Shown: positions 6,961 through 11,521 of the stretch, piece by piece | How the letters are laid out: each line of letters begins with the position of its first letter | How positions within the stretch are numbered: position 1 is the first letter of the stretch | Assembly: GCA_030589835.1 (NCBI GenBank) | Contig: JAUUZS010000071.1 | Location: 1 to 11,521, forward strand | Reading direction: 5' to 3' | DNA from: Cyclobacteriaceae bacterium | GTDB taxonomy: Bacteria > Bacteroidota > Bacteroidia > Cytophagales > Cyclobacteriaceae | DNA: 11,521 nt | Translations under genes and position numbers: made by a program | Notes under the pieces: model-generated | What the model was told of the DNA's origin: nothing | Databases searched by the model: none | Seen by the model: the letters and a program-made list of their open reading frames with translations, nothing else

Positions 6961-6982
6961 GCGTGGTCACATTATAAATTTG
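6955..6982 (+). promoter_or_regulatory. Candidate promoter for the TPR-comA genes
   Basis: TAAATTTG at 6975-6982 is a full match to the Bacteroidota -7 box TAnnTTTG. TTG at 6955-6957 lies 17 bp upstream, within the 17-23 bp range described for Flavobacterium. The box ends only 6 nt before the ATG at 6989, so transcription would begin at or just before the start codon, giving a leaderless or near-leaderless message. It marks a likely new transcription unit after the capC-like gene. Confidence 0.45.
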
Positions 6983-6988
6983 ACTTAG

Positions 6989-8398
6989 ATGATGAGTGAG
7001 GATTTTAAGAGAAAGGGTGAGTTGAATACATTAATTAAAACCTTTGAAACACAAGTAAAAAACCATACGTTGGAATTTTACAAAATAGAACAACTCGAAG
7101 AAATCGTAGGTCATTATATGGAGCAAGGCAAAAATAAAATGGCATTAACGGCTTGTTCCATAGCCATTGAACAATATCCATATTCGATTACCCTGATGAT
7201 CGAAAAAGCCCAGATATTGACCAACCTGGAAAAATTTGATCAAAGCCTGGGCATACTGGAAAAGGCAATGGCCCTACAACCGAATGATCCGGAGATTTTC
7301 ACGATGAAAGGGAATATTTTTTTAATCCAGGGCTTATACGAAAAGGCGATAAAAAGTTATCAAGAGGCCATTCCTTTTAGCGAATATAAAGCGGATTTGT
7401 ATTATCAAATAGGCTTCGCATATCAGAATGCGTTTAAGTATAGCACAGCCATTGATTATTATAAAAAATCAATTGAGTTGGATATTATACATGAAAATGC
7501 CCTGTATGAACTAGCCTATTGTCTGGATATTACCGGTCAATTAGAACATAGTATTTCCTATTATAAAAAATTTATTGACCAGGATCCTTACTCGCATTAC
7601 GCCTGGTACAATTTGGGCATTGTTTACAATAAGCTTGAGAAATTTGATGAAGCAATCGAAGCATACGAATATGCCACAATTATTGATGAGAGTTTTGCCT
7701 CGGCATTTTTTAATTTGGGAAAAACGTTCGTTAATCTTGAGAAACTTCCTCAGGCCCTAGACGCCTATAAAAAAACACTTGAAATTGAAGGAGCAAGTGC
7801 AGAAATTTATTGCAGCTTGGCTGAGACGTATGAAAAGATTGAACAGTACGACCTGGCTGTAAAATATTACCAAAAGGCAGTAAAAATAGATTCGTTTTAT
7901 GATGAAGCATGGTACGGCGTAGGCAAGTGCCTTGCCAGGCAAGATAAATGGTATGAAGCAATTCATTTTTTAAATCGGGCATTGAAGCTCGATAGCGAGA
8001 ATTTTATATATTGGAAGCAGATTGCTGAAGTTGAATTTCAAGTGGGCAATTTGGTCTCCAGCCTGGATGCTTACGAAGAGGCGAGCATGTTAAATCCGGA
8101 AGATTTAGGAACTCTTTTGGATTGGTCATTCGTCTATTACGAACAGGGGGAATTTGAAAAAGCATTGGATATAATATTAAATGCGCTAAACGAGATTCCG
8201 GAAGAAGCTGAACTTTATTACAGGGCGACCGCTTATCTACTTGCAGTCGGAAAATATAAAGAAGCATATAATCATTTAGAAAATGGACTGGTACTCAATT
8301 ATGATAAGCATATTGATCTCCTGGAATTTATACCAAAATTAGAAACACAAAAAGCACTTTTTAGAATTATTGAACAATTTAGAAAGAATTATAAATGA
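6989..8398 (+). CDS. TPR-repeat protein, 12 uninterrupted units
   Basis: This 469-residue protein is almost entirely tetratricopeptide repeats. I can align twelve consecutive units in an exact 34-residue period with no insertion, from residue 33 to 440; examples begin at HYAWYNLG (203), ASAFFNLG (237) and DEAWYGVG (305). A charged N-terminal segment (1-32) and a helical cap (about 441-469, ending FRKNYK) flank the array. There is no signal peptide, lipobox or membrane segment, so it should be a cytoplasmic scaffold that binds other proteins; the partner is unknown. The start could be either of two adjacent ATGs (6989 or 6992), and a consensus -7 box lies just upstream. Its TGA overlaps the ATG of the comA-like gene (ATGA, 4 nt), so the two are probably translationally coupled, which hints at a shared pathway. 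I do not recognise a named family beyond TPR. Confidence 0.9.
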   Translation: MMSEDFKRKGELNTLIKTFETQVKNHTLEFYKIEQLEEIVGHYMEQGKNKMALTACSIAIEQYPYSITLMIEKAQILTNLEKFDQSLGILEKAMALQPNDPEIFTMKGNIFLIQGLYEKAIKSYQEAIPFSEYKADLYYQIGFAYQNAFKYSTAIDYYKKSIELDIIHENALYELAYCLDITGQLEHSISYYKKFIDQDPYSHYAWYNLGIVYNKLEKFDEAIEAYEYATIIDESFASAFFNLGKTFVNLEKLPQALDAYKKTLEIEGASAEIYCSLAETYEKIEQYDLAVKYYQKAVKIDSFYDEAWYGVGKCLARQDKWYEAIHFLNRALKLDSENFIYWKQIAEVEFQVGNLVSSLDAYEEASMLNPEDLGTLLDWSFVYYEQGEFEKALDIILNALNEIPEEAELYYRATAYLLAVGKYKEAYNHLENGLVLNYDKHIDLLEFIPKLETQKALFRIIEQFRKNYK

Positions 8399-9159
8399 AT
8401 TATTTATTAAGCGAAATACCAAAAAGGACAGAGAAGCCCCGTGAGTTTGGGGTCACCATGGCAATGGACAAAGGCCTGAGCATAAGGGAAGTTGAAGATT
8501 TCATCAGTGTTTCTGGCAATTATATTGATATCGTTAAACTCGGTTGGGGGACATCTTATGTCACTCCTAACTTAAAGGAGAAAATCAAAATATATCAGAA
8601 AGCTGGTATCCCGGTTTATTTTGGAGGGACTCTTTTCGAAGCATTTATTGTGAGAGGTCAATTTGACGAATATGTCAAGGTGCTGGAAAAATATGACTTG
8701 GATTACGCCGAGGTCTCTGATGGGTCAATCGATCTGGATCATGATTTAAAATGCGATTACGTAAGCAAGTTATCTAAAAAAGTTACGGTATTATCTGAAG
8801 TAGGATCGAAAGATGTAGATAAAATTATACCACCTTACAAATGGATAAAGTTGATGCAGGAAGAACTTGAGGCCGGAGCTTGGAAAGTGATAGGCGAAGC
8901 CAGAGAAAGTGGTAATGTAGGATTATTTAGATCAAGTGGGGAAGTAAGATCGGGATTAGTAGAAGAAATCTTAACAAAAATCCCTTTCGAGAGTATCATT
9001 TGGGAAGCGCCACTAAAAGCGCAGCAGGTTTGGTTTATTAAATTGCTGGGATGTAATGTAAACCTGGGGACTATAGCGCCAAGTGAAATGATACCTCTTG
9101 AAACCATTCGCCTTGGCCTGAGAGGAGATACCTTCAGCCATTTTTTAAACCAAAGCTAA
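8395..9159 (+). CDS. comA: Phosphosulfolactate synthase-like protein (ComA family)
   Basis: ComA joins sulfite to phosphoenolpyruvate to make (2R)-3-phosphosulfolactate, the first step of one coenzyme M route. The fold is a TIM barrel. The 254-residue length equals archaeal ComA. Conserved blocks run in order: KPREFGVTMAMDKGL (14-28), VKLGWGTS (47-54), FGGTLFE (76-82), EVSDGSIDL (106-114), VLSEVGSKD (132-140), GAWKVIGEARESG (161-173), IIWEAPLKAQQV (201-212), NVNLGTIAP (221-229) and LETIRLGLRGDTF (235-247). No catalytic block appears lost. A bacterium of this type is not expected to make coenzyme M, and comB, comC and comDE are not in the window. The product may instead feed sulfolactate or cysteate/sulfonolipid chemistry. 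Bacillus YitD makes spore sulfolactate, whereas plant HSA32 is a homologue with a heat-tolerance role, so activity on sulfite and PEP is not guaranteed. It overlaps the TPR gene by 4 nt. Confidence 0.9.
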   Translation: MNYLLSEIPKRTEKPREFGVTMAMDKGLSIREVEDFISVSGNYIDIVKLGWGTSYVTPNLKEKIKIYQKAGIPVYFGGTLFEAFIVRGQFDEYVKVLEKYDLDYAEVSDGSIDLDHDLKCDYVSKLSKKVTVLSEVGSKDVDKIIPPYKWIKLMQEELEAGAWKVIGEARESGNVGLFRSSGEVRSGLVEEILTKIPFESIIWEAPLKAQQVWFIKLLGCNVNLGTIAPSEMIPLETIRLGLRGDTFSHFLNQS

Positions 9160-9202
9160 ACACCTTACCAAAGCAAATTTATCTTCTGACACAGTCGTAT
9201 CT

Positions 9203-10132
9203 ATGAGAAATGTTAAAGGCTATTTACAGCTCTTTTTAAAGGGAATGGGTATGGGTGCAGCGAATGTAATACCGGGAGTTTCAGGAGGAACCATTGCATT
9301 GATTACTGGAATTTTCGAAAATTTAATTGATTCGATTAAATCGTTCGATTTAAAAGCAGTTCAGCTCTTACTGAAATTTAAAATTAGGGATTTCATTAAA
9401 CACACAGATCTTTTTTTTCTAATTGCGGTATTTTCTGGTGCTTTGGTAAGCGTTTTTAGCCTCGCTAAAATACTGGGATTTCTGTTTGCTAATTATCCTA
9501 TATACGTTTGGGCATTTTTCTTTGGGCTTATTTTGGCATCCGTTTATTTTGTAGGAAGAACAATCGAGAAATGGGGCATGAGTGTTATTGCAACGTTTAT
9601 AGTCGGAACTGCTATTGCAATAGCCTTATCTACGCTCAGCCCTGCAACACAGAACGATTCCTTTTTATACTTGATTATTTGTGGTGTTGTCGCTATATGC
9701 AGCATGATTTTACCCGGCCTGTCAGGATCATTTGTGCTTATATTACTTGGCAATTACGAGTTAGTAATGATCCAGGCAGTGAGTAATTTAGAAATAAGGA
9801 TCCTCTTTCCTGTAGCAATTGGGACAGTTGTCGGATTGATTATGTTTTCGCATTTGCTGAGTTGGGTATACCAGAAATTTAAAGATCAGACAATATCAAT
9901 ATTAACAGGGTTTATCCTGGGGTCACTTGCTATTTTGTGGCCATGGAAAAATGAACTTTACCGGCATGACGAAGCTGGGAACGCTATACTAAAAAATGGA
10001 GAGAAAATCATTCAGGGATACGACCGATTTATACCAGACACAATGACTAATGAAGTCTGGATCGCAATAATTTTGATGATTATTGGAATTGTTTCAATCT
10101 GGATTTTCGAAAAAGCCGCCAACAAACAATAA
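9203..10132 (+). CDS. DUF368 membrane protein (PopT-like, putative undecaprenyl-phosphate translocase)
   Basis: This is a polytopic inner-membrane protein of the DUF368 family, recently connected with recycling undecaprenyl phosphate from the outer to the inner leaflet (PopT), alongside the unrelated DedA family. The 309-residue protein shows its internal pseudo-repeat: GMGAANVIPGVSGGT (16-30) followed by a GIFE stretch, and SMILPGLSGS (167-176) followed by GNYE (183-186). The paired PGxSG motifs match re-entrant halves. I count about eight hydrophobic stretches, including about 70-90, 97-117, 126-145, 153-182, 200-222, 230-247 and 285-302. No signal peptide is needed. It begins 43 nt after comA, so it may share that transcript, but no separate promoter or terminator is clear. 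Lipid-carrier recycling fits a genome with a polysaccharide export block nearby, but adjacency to ComA suggests other substrates should be considered. Family assignment is firm; substrate is inferred from relatives. Confidence 0.92.
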   Translation: MRNVKGYLQLFLKGMGMGAANVIPGVSGGTIALITGIFENLIDSIKSFDLKAVQLLLKFKIRDFIKHTDLFFLIAVFSGALVSVFSLAKILGFLFANYPIYVWAFFFGLILASVYFVGRTIEKWGMSVIATFIVGTAIAIALSTLSPATQNDSFLYLIICGVVAICSMILPGLSGSFVLILLGNYELVMIQAVSNLEIRILFPVAIGTVVGLIMFSHLLSWVYQKFKDQTISILTGFILGSLAILWPWKNELYRHDEAGNAILKNGEKIIQGYDRFIPDTMTNEVWIAIILMIIGIVSIWIFEKAANKQ

Positions 10133-10166
10133 AAATAAATCACTCATTATAGATTTAGCATTTTAT

Positions 10167-10216
10167 AAATAATAACCTCTTGTAATTCAATCCTTCATGT
10201 TGGTCTATTATTTTTT
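10167..10216 (+). terminator. Candidate AT-rich hairpin and T-run after the DUF368 gene
   Basis: AAATAATAACC at 10167-10177 pairs with GGTCTATTATTT at 10202-10213, with one bulged C, giving an 11-bp stem with three G-C pairs at its loop end. A run of six T residues (10211-10216) overlaps and follows the right arm. The 24-nt loop is long and the stem mostly A-T, so an intrinsic terminator between the DUF368 gene and aroE is plausible but weak. If real, aroE needs its own promoter. Confidence 0.3.
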
Positions 10217-10258
10217 AGTACTTTGGTGATAATTGCCGTGAGATAAAAAACCAAACAG

Positions 10259-11002
10259 ATGATAAAGCAATATGGACTTATCGGATTTCCCTTAAGTCAT
10301 TCCTTTTCGAAAAAATACTTTAGTGATAAATTTCAAAAAGAAAACATTGACCATTGTCAATATGATCTTTTTGAGATAAAAAAAATCGATCTCGTTAAGG
10401 ATGTATTTCAATTGAAGAACCTTAAGGGCTTTAACGTGACCATACCGTATAAGCACGAAATCATGAATTACATGGATGATTTTGACCACAGCGCCAAAAA
10501 GGTCGGAGCCGTAAATGTGGTAAAAATTGATTTGGATGGAAAAAAAACGGGATATAATTCTGATTATTATGGTTTCAGGACTTCGCTGAAAAACTGGCTT
10601 CCAGAATCAGAAGAGCACAAAGCATTAATTCTGGGTGTCGGCGGGGCAGCAAAAGCAGTACTTGCAGTGTTAAATGATTTATCCATTCCTTTTCTGAAAG
10701 TATCAAGAGATGCGGCAAAAGGAGATCTTTCTTATGAAGAATTAAGAAACCATAAAGAGGTGATGGATACACATAAATTAATTATAAATACCACACCATT
10801 GGGAATGTCGCCAAATATAAATGACATGCCAGCGATTGATTATGAGAGGCTCAATGAAAAATTTTGCCTTTATGATCTGGTTTACAATCCTGCCGAAACA
10901 AAGTTCCTGGCTGAAGGGAAAAAGCATAATGCATCGATAAAAAATGGTCTTCAAATGCTGGAATTACAAGCCGAAAAGTCCTGGGAAATCTGGAATCATT
11001 AG
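10259..11002 (+). CDS. aroE: Shikimate dehydrogenase
   Basis: AroE reduces 3-dehydroshikimate to shikimate with NADPH, the fourth step of chorismate and aromatic amino acid synthesis, in the cytoplasm. Key residues fall at the same numbers as in the E. coli enzyme. Ser15 and Ser17 in PLSHSFSK bind the shikimate carboxylate. Lys65 in NVTIPYKHE and Asp102 in GYNSDYYGF are the catalytic pair. Asn86 lies in VGAVNVV. The NADP-binding loop is GVGGAAKA (126-133). The usual NRT nucleotide-specificity motif is not intact; the matching segment reads KVSRD (147-151), keeping Arg150. Further landmarks are INTTPLGM (176-183) and KNGLQMLELQAE (228-239). At 247 aa it is shorter than E. coli AroE (272 aa), which is common in this phylum. 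It is 126 nt downstream of the DUF368 gene and converges with the TerB-like gene. I see nothing pointing to a substrate other than shikimate. Confidence 0.95.
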   Translation: MIKQYGLIGFPLSHSFSKKYFSDKFQKENIDHCQYDLFEIKKIDLVKDVFQLKNLKGFNVTIPYKHEIMNYMDDFDHSAKKVGAVNVVKIDLDGKKTGYNSDYYGFRTSLKNWLPESEEHKALILGVGGAAKAVLAVLNDLSIPFLKVSRDAAKGDLSYEELRNHKEVMDTHKLIINTTPLGMSPNINDMPAIDYERLNEKFCLYDLVYNPAETKFLAEGKKHNASIKNGLQMLELQAEKSWEIWNH

Positions 11003-11031
11003 TGTAAACCCCTGTAGCATTTGGCACACTA
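11000..11031. terminator. Possible bidirectional terminator between convergent genes
   Basis: TAGTGT (11000-11005) and ACACTA (11026-11031) are perfect reverse complements, and each arm contains the stop codon of one of the two convergent genes (both TAG). The loop is 20 nt with a possible CC/GG pairing inside. There is no T-run on either side, so termination is doubtful. The symmetry arises partly because both genes happen to end with TAG followed by TGT. Confidence 0.2.
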
Positions 11032-11394
11032 AAACAACTCAATTTCTTTCTTGAATTGATCGATTAACCGTCTTTCTGGCTGTCTAATTCCGGTTACTGA
11101 ATTAGCTATTCCCTCAATCACGTTCGTAAATTTCTCTTTTAGTGCTTCATCAAAACACATTTTATTCGATTTGATTGCAAACATCGAATACCGGAAAGAA
11201 TGTTCTATGTTTGGCATAGTATCTTCTTCAAGGATTGCAAATCTGTTTTTCGCTGATAAAGCTTTTTCGCCAAATTCCGATACAATGATTTTGTCAAATG
11301 CCTCTTTTTCTTTTTTTTCTAATTTTCCATCAGCTAGAGCTATCGAATAAGCCAGTTCTGCCAATGCCTGCACAAGCACAATATTTTCCGACAT
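11029..11394 (-). CDS. TerB-like small helical protein
   Basis: This 121-residue, mainly helical cytoplasmic protein resembles the TerB/tellurite-resistance-like fold. The clearest part is the N-terminal segment LAYSIALADGKLEKKEKEAF (residues 14-33), which matches the TerB pattern of a helix ending in ADG followed by an E/K-rich helix; in TerB-like proteins these acidic residues may bind metal. Later helices include NRFAILEEDTM (50-60) and the C-terminal ERRLIDQFKKEIELF (107-121). No signal peptide or membrane helix is present. The start is ATG at 11394, with no Shine-Dalgarno sequence on its strand. The gene is convergent with aroE (26 nt between stops) and is not part of that operon. No other ter gene is nearby, so tellurite resistance should not be assumed; isolated TerB-like proteins are common and mostly of unknown role. 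Confidence 0.7.
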   Translation of the reverse strand: MSENIVLVQALAELAYSIALADGKLEKKEKEAFDKIIVSEFGEKALSAKNRFAILEEDTMPNIEHSFRYSMFAIKSNKMCFDEALKEKFTNVIEGIANSVTGIRQPERRLIDQFKKEIELF

Positions 11395-11521
11395 AAGTTT
11401 GAGGAGGTATTAATTATAAGTTGAAAAAAAACAACAATTCATTCTCTCTAAAAATTCCTTGAAAATATACAGAATCAACAAAGTAAAAGCTAAGCAAAAG
11501 AATTATTTTTATCAATTAATT
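11395..11521. other. Upstream region of the TerB-like gene, running off the window
   Basis: These 127 bp are strongly AT-rich and should contain the promoter of the minus-strand TerB-like gene. Read on that strand there is a TATATTTT (a 7/8 match to TAnnTTTG), but no TTG at the right distance upstream of it. No ORF of believable length, RNA gene or repeat is seen. A GAGGAGGT run on the plus strand (11401-11408) is discussed among the rejected items. Confidence 0.4.

Noticed and set aside
7731..8267. Several overlapping antisense frames opposite the TPR gene
   Set aside because: These are mirror products of the repeated TPR codon pattern; none has a recognisable domain or start signal.
9508..9786. 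92-codon open frame on the plus strand inside the DUF368 gene
   Set aside because: It lies fully inside a clear membrane-protein gene in another frame, and its translation is Cys/Tyr/Asn-rich with no recognisable domain.
10218..10225. GTACTTTG as a possible -7 box for aroE
   Set aside because: It lacks the TA at the first two positions and no TTG lies 17-23 bp upstream.
11029..11394. Calling the small minus-strand gene a tellurite-resistance gene
   Set aside because: Only TerB-like fold features are visible, and no terC, terD, terE or terZ gene is present nearby.
11401..11462. Perfect Shine-Dalgarno-like GAGGAGGT on the plus strand, followed by a TTG and a 13-codon frame ending in TGA
   Set aside because: The frame is tiny and low in complexity (Lys/Asn-rich), the spacing to TTG is long (12 nt), and no other gene in the window uses a Shine-Dalgarno sequence.

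Overview
The window is AT-rich and looks like chromosomal DNA of a member of the Bacteroidota, possibly the Cytophagales or a relative, although I cannot fix the genus. Three things point there. Almost no start codon has a Shine-Dalgarno sequence in front of it. Two upstream regions carry the phylum's promoter pattern (TTG, a 17-23 bp spacer, then TAnnTTTG). The gene set includes a CapC-type PHP phosphatase after wza/wzc, a ComA-like phosphosulfolactate synthase, a DUF368 protein and a short AroE. There are ten complete genes and one partial gene. I see no tRNA, rRNA, CRISPR array, insertion sequence or prophage, and no gene-free stretch longer than about 135 bp.

Layout. (1) Bases 1-1152, minus strand: hflX, a ribosome-associated GTPase, complete except for its last few C-terminal residues. 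(2) Bases 1153-1284: a divergent intergenic region with T-tracts phased exactly 20 bp apart, a small hairpin and an 8-bp inverted repeat. (3) Bases 1285-6886, plus strand: a polysaccharide block made of a GT4 glycosyltransferase, rmlC, a wza-like export lipoprotein, a wzc-like tyrosine autokinase/chain-length regulator and a capC-like tyrosine phosphatase. (4) Bases 6989-9159: a cytoplasmic protein of twelve uninterrupted TPR units, overlapping by 4 nt a comA-like phosphosulfolactate synthase. (5) Bases 9203-11002: a DUF368 membrane protein (a family now linked to undecaprenyl-phosphate recycling) and aroE. (6) Bases 11029-11394, minus strand: a small TerB-like protein convergent with aroE.

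How the genes fit together. Wza, Wzc and CapC form a classic export and phospho-control module: outer-membrane channel, inner-membrane kinase with a C-terminal tyrosine cluster, and cognate phosphatase. The GT4 enzyme and RmlC would help build a deoxyhexose-containing glycan. The initiating transferase, flippase, polymerase and the other dTDP-rhamnose genes are absent, so this is a split or partial locus that must work with genes elsewhere. The DUF368 protein could return the undecaprenyl phosphate that such assembly releases, but that link is inference. ComA in an organism not expected to make coenzyme M suggests a sulfolactate/sulfonate role, for example feeding sulfonolipid synthesis, or an HSA32-like non-CoM role.

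The features most worth a second look are the ComA gene and its coupling to the TPR protein, the near-minimal polysaccharide block with TTG and GTG starts on its two export genes, a 9-bp inverted repeat wrapped around the promoter and start of wza, and the phased T-tracts upstream of the block. I found no convincing wholly new system.
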